Assembly (NCBI RefSeq): GCF_030704535.1
Contig: NC_081807.1
Location: 1,901,001 to 1,965,000 of the forward strand
Source of the DNA: Vitis vinifera
Lineage: Eukaryota > Streptophyta > Magnoliopsida > Vitales > Vitaceae
DNA: 64,000 bases
Direction: 5' to 3'
In this document: positions 10,708 to 20,815 of the stretch, one piece after another
Position numbering within the stretch: position 1 is the first letter of the stretch
Layout: the number at the start of each line of letters is the position of its first letter
Translations under genes and position numbers: made by a program
The notes under the pieces: model-generated
The model's database searches: none
Told to the model about the DNA's origin: nothing
The model's input: the letters and a program-made list of their open reading frames with translations, nothing else

Positions 10708-13080
10708 TGTAATTATATTAGAACTTTAAGGTTGTTTTCTCTTTTTATGAGGTGTACGATTGATTATTTATCTAATATTTCAGATTTAGAAGTGCACTGT
10801 TGTTGTGGTGATAACTAGGTTTGTTTCCCAATATATATGGAAAATTACCTTTCTACTTGAATTCGTGTGAAAATTTGAGCCTTTTCTTTTATTGTATTGA
10901 TAGTTTAATCATACATATGTGTTAAATTCCGTAGTTATCCTGGATTTTCAAATTGATTAATGGCTCAGTCTGTATCTTATTCTGACTTTGCAGTTGAGGA
11001 TTTTGATCTTGGTTTAAGACGTTTCATCAAGCTTCTAATGTGAATGTACCTCTGCTCGTTGACCTGTAGGTAGGCAATTTAATGATGTAGTAATGCATCT
11101 GCTTGAGCTGTGTAGGACCGATTATGTAATGAGATTGTGTGCGAAGTTAGCATTAGCTACCATGTCTATTCAATGTTTTATGTTTCTCAACGTGGGGAGG
11201 CTATCGGGAAATTGTTCATGTATGGCTCCTGCAAGAGTGACTGAACCTGCTGAGCAACTAATGAACTCTCCTTTACTTCCTAAGTAACAAGGATGAAATT
11301 TACGTTTTATTTTGCCCCATAGAAGACAAACTTAACATATTTCTCTTTGCTTTCCTTCTCAAGAGCACACCTTTAAAGGAGGGGTTGTGCTTGCTTGATC
11401 TCCTTTATGGCCTTTGGTTCTTTGGTAGACTTGACTTACATGTTATTACTTGATCCTCAAATGGTACTTAATGTTTAAGTATACATTGTACTTTCCCTGT
11501 CTTGAATTGTCTTCCTTGGTAACGGGGAAGATTTCCTTTTTCTAATAGGGAACAAAGTATACATATTTCTATTTGCATTCCCTCTCAAGGTCACAGCTTT
11601 GAAGGAGAAGATATCCTTTCTTGACCTCTTTAATGGCACTTGGTTACAGTAAAATGTGTTTTGGCCACAGAAGTTTCTGAAACTGAACTTACAATTACAA
11701 AAAGCATTTGTTAGAAGACGACTCTAGCATCAACAAATTTGCAGTTTTGCTTATAAGACACCAGTTTATCATATCTAGATTTTGGTCTGTGTAAGGTTGC
11801 AAAGCCATCCGTAGATCGAGGCCAAGTGCAGAAAATTAATATATCATGTGGATCTCAAACTATGCATAAATCATCATTTATGCCATTATTTGAAGCACTG
11901 TCAATGTAATTGACATTTAATCCCAATATATTCAAATTTTAATCCTCATTATTTCATTTTTTTTTTTGGGCTGCTTTAGATCAATTTCATTATGCAAGGT
12001 TCTTATATCAACTATAGAAAAGGTATAGAAAAATAAAGGGGCACAATGTTTGGTGTTTTTTGGGTTGTCACAAGGAATCTGGAAAACGTTAGTGTTAGTG
12101 AAAATGGCATAGAATTGACTAGTGCACACCATTAAACTTGAAGGACATTATGATCTGAATTTGTTGGTTCTTGCTTTAGTTTTGATTAACATAATTGTTG
12201 GAACCTGAATTTTGGAGCCAAACATTTTGCTTGTCCAATCTGAACAGGATATGTAAAGCAGAAAGAACTCTGATGCGTAAGTCAGTAATAATTCAAGGCA
12301 AAAGGAAAGTTCTGATGGAATAAGGAGTATATATTTTGAATACTATTGGTTGGTGCATGTCTTGCAGACATGTCTTTTGCTTAATTTCTAGTAAGTTTGG
12401 TTGTCCTCAGTATAACAATCTCCAAGGCATGAAAATTAGTTGATATTATCTAAAATCTATAAAATATTAGGATATAGATATTCAGGGGAAATTGATATCA
12501 TCTGATATTATCAAATAGAGAATTTAACTGTTACTAACTGGAGTGGTGCTACATGTGAAGTAGAGGAATATTGTTTCAATGATCATGTTTGAATGAGATG
12601 GAGCATGCCATTATCTAAGGATATGATGATTTGGAGGACATAAAGTTAACTTTTTTTCCCTGCTATAAATTTTCATTTTTGAACTCTGCCACTAGCTGGT
12701 TAATTATCATTGGAAGTCATCATTACTTGTTCTATTGATGACCTTTGTTGGGCTGCCCAGAGTATTGTGTTGAAATGGAAAATTTTTTATGTAAGAAGTT
12801 GTGGAAGAGGTGGAGTAGCTCTTTCATTTTCTTGCTGCAACTAATATGAGCTTCAAAGACCAACTACCTTTTTATATATGGTGTTCTTACATGTTAATAG
12901 CCCACTCTTCAATCATATAGTGTTCTGATTTACTTCCCTTTAATGTATTCTACAATTTTTATATGGCTTATTTGGCAGCTTTGTTACTAAGCACAGAGAG
13001 ATGACTCTCTATCCATTCTTCATATTCTATAGACTTCTTGTAAACCTGCCTAAACAATATGGTTATGCTTACGCATACAG
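10708..13080. other. Non-coding stretch between relics
   Basis: After the third aspartokinase exon the similarity stops. No exon of aspartokinase, DUF179 or another recognisable gene was found. An open frame at 11093-11287 has a semi-natural composition but no recognised family. Confidence 0.4.
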
Positions 13081-14530
13081 GAAATGGTGATCGGTCTATT
13101 CCAGAAGGAGATAGCTTGAAAGGAAACAACCCTTCTGAGGGCAACAAATGCAATGACACTGCCTCCCAGAAGTCCTGTCAAATAATTGTGGACTGGAGAG
13201 AGTTCAGAGCAGCTCTCTTTGCTCGGGAACAGGTGATGTTTTGTATGGCTTGTAGAGCTTTTATTTTCCTAAATAAAGGTATAACCATTGTGTAATTGTC
13301 TCAATATTTCAATACCACCTATATCTACAAGTGCCTATGGCTTATAAACTATCAGTTTCCTAAACAAAATAAGATCAAGGTATAACCATTGTAGTATTAT
13401 AAGTCAATATATAAATATCCAGTATCTACTAGCGACATTACATGCATGGATACTAGAGTAAGGCACACAGCAGAAATTAGGACACACACATAGGAAAGTT
13501 CAGACTTTCCTAACCTGACAAAATTGAAGTTTAGTTCAGAGTTTTAAGGTGATGATAATAAGATTATGAGCTTTACAGAAATGTTGGTTTATCGATTCAG
13601 TTGGCTCCTATATGTCATGAACCTATCAAGCATATGATCATATCTTCCCCCATCAAGCATATGACCATATCTTCCCCCATCAAGCATATAACCATATGGA
13701 ATCTATTACAACTATATCACCCCATATCAAGCATGGTCACTTTCATTATATCATGTCTATATCCTACCCACAGCAAGCATGAATATTTTCATGCTTAGAA
13801 TCACTTTGGTTTCTGGTTGATTGCTAATGCAAAATGAGCCAGATTGTGACTCTACACCAATTTAGCACCAGCTTGAATATTAGTCTACACCAGTTTACCT
13901 CCAGCATGCTGGTGAATCTCTACCTACTTATGCCACATATGAACAACCCTTTTGTGGGGACATTACAGAACTATTCTGCATGCTGTCATGTAGGATAACG
14001 GTACGAACCTGGTATGCACTTATCAGTGGAGAGCATAGCATTTAATTTCATCTTTGAGGATTGAGAAATTTTGAAGTATTAGTCATGGTGGTACCGATCT
14101 TCTCTTCAAATTCATGCTCTGTAAATGGGAAAACTTACACTTGAAAATTTTATCAGGCAGAAAAGGCAGATCCTGAGGCTCACAGCCAAGGTGGAACACC
14201 CCAAGAGCCTAAACCTCTAGGCCTGAAATGGGCCCATCCTTTTCCAGTACCCGAGACTGGCTGTGTCATTGTAGCCACAGAGAAGCTTGATGGGGTACGC
14301 TCCTTTGAAAGAACCGTTGTTCTCCTTCTCAGATCTGGAACCAGACACCCACAGCAGGGGCCATTTGGAGTTGTCATTAACCGACCTCTTCACAAAAAGA
14401 TCAATTACATGAAGCCCACTAATCTGGAGTTGGCAACCACTTTTGCTGATTGTTCCTTGCATTTTGGTGGTCCTGTAGAGGCAAGCATGTTTTTACTAAA
14501 AACAGGGGAAAACCCAAAACTTCCTGGTTT
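13081..14530 (+). pseudogene. YqgE/AlgH-like (DUF179, UPF0301) gene relic
   Basis: Two exons of the plant DUF179 family, a probably plastid-targeted protein of unknown function, are kept. Exon 13081-13232 ends ...IIVDWREFRAALFAREQ at a GT donor. Exon 14157-about 14530 follows TTTATCAG and contains KPLGLKWAHPFPVPETGCV, LDGVRSFERTVVLLLRSGT, GPFGVVINRPLHKK and FGGPVEASMFLLKTGENPK. The two join in phase. Coding similarity stops abruptly after LPGF near 14530, in what is usually the middle of the conserved domain. The transit-peptide exons and the C-terminal third (the GYAGW region) are not found. The retained part is open, so decay is mainly by truncation. The intron 13233-14156 holds a small three-copy repeat of about 26 bp near 13623-13700. 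Confidence 0.85.
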
Positions 14531-15892
14531 TAAAATAATACTTATAATTAAGAATCTCTTTGTCACATCTGAATTGAGTCATGAATATGTCAGATTTCTC
14601 AGTTCCAATGAAGTCTAGGCACCATCAGAGAAGAACCCTTCGTGTAAAACCTTAATGGGAAGCTATAAATGTAATGAGAAGGCCTGAATGTTATTTGATT
14701 TGAGGGAGAAGAGAAAACTTGGAATCTTTTACTAGGCAGCCAATTCAGACCCAAGCTATTATACTGAGGTTTAAATTACTCATAGGAAAATCTTTTCTTC
14801 CCAGAGATGGAATGGGGCATGAAGGGAAACAGGCATTTAACCATTACTTTGTAGGCTAAGGGCTGTTTGGAAACTATTCTTGAGAACAATTTTCTGATTT
14901 AAAAAATGTGATTGACAATTTCTGATTGAAATAGCTTTTTGATAATCTGTTGTTATTGGTTTTGTATTAAATTCAAGATATTTTAAGATTTTTTTTATTT
15001 GTGTGATAAGAAAATTGAAAATACGGAGGATAAGTTTTTTTTGTATTAGACATGGTTATATACTATTGATTGGATGAGTAGGGTGGATTGGGGAAGTGGT
15101 GAATGGGAGTCCCTTTCAAAGGAGATTGGTTGTTTTCTTAGAAAGCCTGTTCTCTGAACATGTGAGCAACTTGCCTAAAATCCCCGGAAAATCTTGTTCA
15201 TTTTCCTGGAAAATGTTGTGTCATTTTCAGCAATGGCATTGGAACACAAAATCTCATGTAAGTTAATTTTTTTAGTCAGTGATTTTTAGGTTTTGCTCAG
15301 TTTCGTTGTCATCTTGCAACCAATTTTCAGTAGCATGTTTCAAATACTTCCCATTTCCGGTGGGCTTGTGTTTGCAACTCTTGGCATAAACTCACTTTCC
15401 GGTCACTAATACCAATATTGAAGTACAATCATGCATGACGAAAGAATTGAACATTTCATCATATGGATTTATACGTGTATATAATGGCTTGGACTGAGCA
15501 ACCCCTTTTTAGCTATACAAATTGGAAAATGAGTACGCTTAGAAACTAGATCTACAATTGCCATGAACCATTTCTCAACTGCTGTAACTAGATTGAAAGG
15601 AAATCGGGAAATCCATGGCACATCTACCATTACATGTTACCTTAGTTGGTGTGTAGAAAATGCTAAAATTTAATTTGGAAAGTGATAAAATTTAATTTCT
15701 ATTGATAGAGTTGTTAGATTTAAATTTCTCTGGTTTGTTATAACCTTTAATGAACAAATTGTTTTATGCGCAAAATGGTTGAGTGAGCATTTTTCAGTTT
15801 AACAAAGCTAATAATAATAATCATAGAGGTCCTAGTTCGCATTGCGACAAATATAGTACTACACATTGATAGTCATAACACATTTGCAGCAC
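14531..15892. other. Non-coding stretch after the DUF179 break
   Basis: No continuation of the DUF179 coding region or other gene was recognised. The DNA is moderately AT-rich. A rearrangement point must lie at its left edge. Confidence 0.4.
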
Positions 15893-16225
15893 CTATGTTA
15901 ACCTAAATATTACAATGTGCATAACACATGCTACAAAGAAGCCAACAAAGAAAGAGATTACATATGGATATGAAATAATTTGGAAGGAATGCTGAGCATC
16001 AACTAGAAGTTCAAACTTTGGTTTGGCACATGTTGGACTTTCATCACTTCTCTTCCATCTTGGTGCATAGAACACCCAAGTTCGGACAGTTTCCTCTCTA
16101 GAAGTATATGATTTGTAAACACCTCCCTTATAAAGGAGGACATTCTTTTGACATTGAGCCCATGAATCGTACACTCCATGTCTACGACCGACAAACACTA
16201 CATAGTATGCTTGATTGTTCGTCAT
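15893..16225 (-). CDS. Small protein with RNase H1 N-terminal/viroplasmin-type domain and hydrophobic tail
   Basis: A 110-codon open frame. Residues 6-50 (YYVVFVGRRHGVYDSWAQCQ, then YKGGVYKSYTSREE) match the small fold shared by the N-terminal RNA/DNA-hybrid-binding domain of RNase H1 and viroplasmin-type proteins, with the typical G-(R/K)-x-x-G-(I/V)-Y-x-S-W core. In this family the fold binds nucleic acid; no RNase H catalytic domain follows. The last 30 residues (ISYPYVISFFVGFFVACVMH) are strongly hydrophobic and could be a C-terminal membrane anchor, or may be chance reading beyond a lost splice site. Such domains are common in plant transposon-related genes. The start codon and upstream sequence are triplicated in tandem (next entry). 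Whether it is expressed cannot be told. Confidence 0.5.
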   Translation of the reverse strand: MTNNQAYYVVFVGRRHGVYDSWAQCQKNVLLYKGGVYKSYTSREETVRTWVFYAPRWKRSDESPTCAKPKFELLVDAQHSFQIISYPYVISFFVGFFVACVMHIVIFRLT

Positions 16226-16814
16226 CTAATGACATAATTGCTGTTGATTATTTTTTATAATGAAACAAGTAATTAATATTGAAAAATATAGTACATAACG
16301 TATATAATTAAAATATGTGTACAACATTCTAGGATAATAACAATCATAATAGAATTTTTTTTTTTAAATATAACAAGTTATGATTGGGAAAAGAAAACAT
16401 GACAAACACCACATAGTATGTTTGATTGTTCGTCATCTAATGACATAATTGCTGTTGGTTAATTTTTTATAATGAAACAAGTAATTAATATTGAAAAATA
16501 TAGTACAGAATGTATATAATTAAAATATGTGTACAACATTCTAGGATAATAACAATCATAATAGAATAATTTTTTTTAAATATAACAAGTTATGATCGGG
16601 AAAAGAAAACATGACAAACACTACATAGTATGTTTGATTGTTCGTCATCTGATGACATAATTGCTGTTGGTTAATTTTTGATAATGAAACAAGTAATTAA
16701 TATTGAAAAATATAGTACGGAACATATATAATTCACATATGTGTACAACATTCTAGGATAATAACAGTCATAATAGAATACAAACTTTTAAATATAACAA
16801 GTTATGATCGGGAA
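16190..16814. repeat. Three tandem copies of a 211-212 bp unit
   Basis: The motif CATAGTATG occurs at 16201, 16412 and 16624 in otherwise near-identical units. Each contains GATTGTTCGTCATCT, a TGACATAATTGCTGTTG block, GTGTACAACATTCTAGGATA, and ATATAACAAGTTATGAT. On the minus strand each unit carries an ATG plus the first dozen codons of the 15893-16225 frame (ATGs at 16225, 16436 and 16648) together with the sequence upstream. The array is therefore a triplicated 5' end. The third copy runs directly into the satellite array at about 16815. Confidence 0.9.
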
Positions 16815-17946
16815 GAAAGGCCCTTAGGCTTGGGAGAGGTAGGATTCAACTTTATTTAAGGTAGTACCTAAGGGCTCTTAAGGTAGTACCTAAGGTACAG
16901 TCCCAAAAAACCAAAGGTGGACCACTTGAGGACACAAGAGAACCACATAATGGCATGGTCTAAGGGTCACAAAGGAAGGCTCGAGGCTTGGGAGAGGTAG
17001 GCTTCAACTTTAGCTAAGGTAGTACCTAAGGTCCTTTAAGGTAGTACCTAAGGGCTCTTAAGGTAGCACCCAAGGTACAGTCCCAAAAAACCAAAGGTGG
17101 ACCACTTGAGGACACAAGAGAACCACATAATGACATGGTCTAAGGGTCACAAAGGAAGGCCCGAGGCTGGGGAGAGGTAGGCTTCAACTTTAGCTAAGGT
17201 AGTACCTTAGGTCCCTTAAGGTAGTACCTAATGGTTATTAAGATAGTATCTAAGGGCTCTTAAGGTAGTACCCAATGTACAGTCCCAAAAAACCAAAGGT
17301 GGACCACATAAGGACATAAGAGAACCACATAATGGCATGGTCTAAGGGTCACAAAGGAAGACCCGAGGATTGGGAGAGGTAGGCTTCAACTTTAGCTAAG
17401 ATAGTACCTAAGGTCCCTTAAGGTAGTACCTAAGGGATTTTAAGGTAGTACCGAAGGTACAATCCCAAAAAACCATTGGTGGATCGTTTGAAGACACAAG
17501 AGAACCACATACTGACATGGTCTAAGGGTCATAAAGGAAGACCCGAGGCTTGGGAAAGATAGACTTCAACTTTAGCTAAGGTAGTACCTAAGGGCTCTTA
17601 AGGTAGTACCTAAGGTACAGTCCCAAAAAACCAAAAGTGGACCACTTGAGGACACAAGAGAACCACATATTGGCATGGTCTAAGGGTCACAAAGGAAGGC
17701 TTGAGGCTTGGGAGAGGTAGGCTTCAATTTTAGCTAAGCTAGTACCTAAGGTCCTTTAAGGGAGTATGCAAGGCCTATTAAGGTAGTACCTAAGGGCTCT
17801 TAAGGTAGTACCTAAGGTACAATCCCAAAAAACCAAAGGTAGACCACTTGAGGACACAAGAGAACCACATAATGGTCTAAGGGTCACAAAGGAAGACCCA
17901 AGGCTTGGGAGAAGTAAGCTTCAACTTTAGCTAAGGTAGTACCTAA
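16815..17946. repeat. Satellite-like array, left block (about six monomers)
   Basis: Degenerate monomers of about 160-220 bp. A conserved half contains GCTTGGGAGAGGTAGGCTTC, CCCAAAAAACCAAAGGTGGA, GGACACAAGAGAACCACATA and GGTCTAAGGGTCACAAAGGA. The other half is a variable number of short subunits TTAAGGTAGTACCTAAGG. The CCCAAAAAACC landmark occurs near 16903, 17087, 17284, 17464, 17624 and 17824. The subunit core AGGTA-G-TACCT is an inverted repeat with a one-base centre. Monomer length varies because subunit number varies. No protein frame is conserved. The block ends at the LTR element inserted at 17947. Confidence 0.95.
17943..17946. repeat. Target-site duplication of the LTR element (left)
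   Basis: CTAA lies immediately before the TGTCA terminus, and the same CTAA follows the opposite TGACA terminus at 20816-20819. It falls inside the satellite subunit (GTACCTAAGG), so the element inserted into an existing array. Confidence 0.75.
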
Positions 17947-18532
17947 TGTCACGGACTTAGTCGTTCACTAAGCTCGTGCGGCACTTAGACAAGCCAAGAT
18001 GCTTGATCTTACTAAGTCAACCTTACTCCCAATACTTAGCTCGCTCGGCTAAGACACTCGCGACTCAAAAGCTTAAGAAGCTTGGTGGGCAACTCCTTAA
18101 AGAATGGAAGCTCTTTATTAATTCAAGGAAACCTTTACAAGTGCTTGGAAGCTCACTTGCTTGGTTAGGAAGTGATTTTGGGTGGTGTCTTGGCCAAATG
18201 AGGCCCTCACCTATTTATAGGCACCAAGGGAATTCTCTAGAACCTTGGAGGGTTCCTTACAAATCAAGAATATTCTAGAACATCCTACCCTATTCTATGT
18301 ACAACCCTATGTACAAGAATATACAAGAGATTCCTAGAAGTCTCTAGAAAGCCTTGGACTCCTCCCATGCCTTCCACCATAGTGTAGAGATGTGTGGACA
18401 TCTCTAGGCATTTCTAGAACCTTCCACACTTTTCCCACCAATGGCTTAGTGTAGATGGCTCTAGGAGTCTCCAGAAGCTTCCCTCCTCCTATATAAGCCC
18501 ATGGGGAGGGTCATTTGAGGCATCCTGTGACA
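17947..18532 (-). repeat. 3' LTR (left copy) of the retrotransposon
   Basis: 586 bp, TGTCACGGAC… to …CCTGTGACA. It contains several TTCTAGAA-type motifs; at 18412-18424 TTC-TA-GAA-CC-TTC matches a three-unit heat-shock element. The 100-residue open frame inside it is repeated in the other LTR and is not considered coding. Confidence 0.93.
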
Positions 18533-20184
18533 CTCTCCCCCACCGATGCTGTCGACGTCCTCGTCATTGCCTCATTCTGAAACTTCTCGATGTGTTTCCA
18601 GAATTTTCTCAAGGCATCCGCATGCTCCCAGCTTACCTGCCTCTTAGGTAGTCCTTTCCATCGGACTAGATACTCTATCACAGGAGGGACCCCTTGTCTC
18701 TTGGTGACCCTTTCAGCCAGGATATTCTTCACCTCATTCTCCCGTGAGGCTTTAGATGGATGCAGACCCGTGCGCTTTGGATGCTTAGAGTGCTGCTTCC
18801 TTTTACCCATTGAGTTCACCTTTCCCTTGGTGACCTCGTCCATGTGTGTGCGGGCTACCTCAGCTCGCTCCCCTTTTTCCTCCTTTACTTGCACCCCTGC
18901 TAGTAAGGAGGTCTCAGGCGTACTAGGCTTCGGGTTGAATTGGAGGACACCTAATAGCTGCATTGAGCCCATATGTGCTTCGTCCTCTTGCTCCCTCTCC
19001 TCGATCATGGCACTGAGCGCCTTCCTCTTTGGACAATCCCATGCCTAATGTGGACCGTCACATAGGAAGCATTTGATTTTAGGCGTAAACTTCTTCCTTT
19101 CCGCCTTATCTCTTCCTTCTCAGACGTTGGACGTCTTGCCTGATCCCTTTTTAGGAGCATTGTGGTCCCTTGGAACCTCGTCTCCCCCACCCATGGCGTG
19201 GCTAGCCTCCAAAGACTCAATCTTAGAGGAGTCTCCCCTCCTATAATCCGTTAAAGACTCTGCTACTGCCATAGCGGTGGCTAAGTCTTGAACGCCTCGA
19301 CGCCTTAATTCCTGCTCGGCCCACCCTTGCAGGTTATCCATGAAGTTGAATAGCGACTCCTCCTCAGTCATGTTAGGAATCTCAAGCATGAGCGAAGAGA
19401 ATTCCTTGACATAGTCGCGTATTGAGCCTGTGTGCTTAAGACGCCGCATGTTTTTCCTAGCCAGGTAAGCCACATCCTCGGGGTAGAACTGCCTTTTGAT
19501 ATCCCTCTTGAAATCCTCCCACGTCTCTATGGTGCAAATGCCTTTCTCCATATCGGAAAACCTTCGACGCCACCATAGAGTAGCCGTGTCAGTAAGGTAG
19601 AGAGTTGCAGTTCTTACCTTAGCCGCCTCATCCGTCAATGCGATAGCCTCAAAGTATCGCTCCATATGCCATAAGAAGTTATCCAACTCCTTGGCATCTC
19701 GATTGCCACTAAACCTATGTGGCTTCGGCACCTCCACCCTAGATGCCTCCTGTGTGGCCATGACCCGTGCCGACACAGTAGCCTTGTAGATGGCCAACTC
19801 CTACCTAACCTCTTGGTCTCGGGACTCCATTCGAGTGGCCAAGGTCTCTATCCTTGACTCCATGCTAGCAAGCATGCTCAAGACCTTTCCTTGGAAGGAC
19901 ATAAACTTCTCGTGCGACACTGGTTGAACATGTGAGACTAGCACCCTCTCACGAAGGTCTTGGATCTGCTCCCCTAGATCCTCTAAGCCCTTCTCCATGC
20001 CTTGCTCGATCAAGTCCAACCCCTCCCTGGTGTCCGCCATGGCTAGCTCCACCTTGGCTAGCCTTGCCTCCATGTTGGCTAAGGCGTCACGAGACTTATC
20101 CTTCCTACCCCTGCCCCGTGCAGTAGGCTCGGTCTCCCTTCCACGGGTTTGCTCACTAGTCTCCTCCACGTTAGAGCCCGACAT
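18511..20184 (-). pseudogene. Gag-chromodomain polyprotein of the LTR element (in-frame stops)
   Basis: One continuous frame of 558 codons from ATG 20184, interrupted by stops at 19801-19803, 19120-19122 and 19045-19047. Order: a charged, coiled-coil-prone N-terminus; a retrotransposon Gag core (19797-19123; LTDTATLWWRRRF, WEDFKRDIKRQFYPED); a zinc knuckle (CFLCDGPH…, the third stop inside it); a linker; and a chromodomain at about 18732-18580 (IEYLVRWKGLPKRQVSWEHA). Gag normally forms the particle and the knuckle binds RNA. The chromodomain normally sits at the end of integrase and guides insertion, so finding it in frame with Gag indicates deletion of all of pol. The stops make this copy unlikely to give full-length protein. 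The frame runs 22 nt into the left LTR. Confidence 0.88.
18533..18544 (-). promoter_or_regulatory. Polypurine tract of the LTR element
   Basis: On the minus strand this reads GGTGGGGGAGAG directly before the 3' LTR, the expected position of the plus-strand primer. Confidence 0.8.
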
Positions 20185-20215
20185 GCTTCCTTTGCTATGC
20201 CCACCTCGTAACCGC

Positions 20216-20227
20216 GCTCTGATACCA
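20216..20227 (-). promoter_or_regulatory. Primer-binding site of the LTR element
   Basis: On the minus strand this reads TGGTATCAGAGC, the usual plant sequence complementary to the 3' end of initiator tRNA-Met, two bases from the 5' LTR. Confidence 0.92.
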
Positions 20228-20229
20228 CT

Positions 20230-20815
20230 TGTCATGGACTTAGTCGTTCACTAAGCTCGTGCGGCACTTAGACAAGCCAAGATGCTTGATCTTGCTAAGT
20301 CAGCCTTACTCCCAATACTTAGCTCGCTCGGCTAAGACACTCGCGACTCAAAAGCTTAAGAAGCTTGGTAGGCAACTCCTTAAAGAATGGAAGCTCTTTA
20401 TTAATTCAAGGAAACCTTTACAAGTGCTTGGAAGCTCACTTGTTTGGTTAGGAAGTGATTTTGGGTGGTGTCTTGGCCAAATGAGGCCCTCACCTATTTA
20501 TAGGCACCAAGGGAATTCTCTAGAACCTTGGAGGGTTCCTTACAAATCAAGAATATTCTAGAACATCCTACCCTATTCTATGTACAACCCTATGTACAAG
20601 AATATACAAGAGATTCCTAGAAGTCTCTAGAAAGCCTTGGACTCCTCCCATGCCTTCCACCATAGTGTAGAGATGTGTGGACATCTCTAGGCATTTCTAG
20701 AACCTTCCACACTTTTCCCACCAATGGCTTAGTGTAGATGGCTTTAGGAGTCTCCAGAAGCTTCCCTCCTCCTATATAAGCCCATGGGGAGGGTCATTTG
20801 AAGCATCCTGTGACA
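20230..20815 (-). repeat. 5' LTR (right copy) of the retrotransposon
   Basis: 586 bp, nearly identical to the left LTR. On the minus strand a TATAAATA-type box lies near 20494-20503, and another TATATA stretch lies near 20772-20779 close to the LTR edge. The heat-shock-element-like TTCTAGAACCTTC is at 20695-20707. Confidence 0.93.

Larger units (their letters stand above)
17947..20815 (-). mobile_element. Non-autonomous Gag-chromodomain LTR retrotransposon
   Basis: A 2869-bp element flanked by 4-bp CTAA duplications. Its two 586-bp LTRs (17947-18532 and 20230-20815) begin TGTCA, end TGACA, and differ at about seven positions, all transitions. Orientation is minus: the primer-binding site TGGTATCAGAGC (initiator tRNA-Met type) lies beside the right LTR and a purine tract beside the left LTR. 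The interior codes only for Gag, a zinc knuckle and a chromodomain; protease, reverse transcriptase, RNase H and integrase core are absent. The chromodomain points to derivation from a Ty3/gypsy chromovirus. Movement would need pol proteins from a related element. High LTR identity indicates a recent insertion. Confidence 0.93.

Noticed and set aside
15893..16225. Integrated plant pararetrovirus
   Set aside because: Only one small domain is similar, and the same fold occurs in cellular RNase H1. No reverse transcriptase, coat or movement protein was recognised nearby.
17976..18278. 100-residue plus-strand open frame, repeated identically in position at 20259-20561
   Set aside because: It lies inside both LTRs, so its duplication simply reflects the LTRs. 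It is antisense to the element and resembles no protein.
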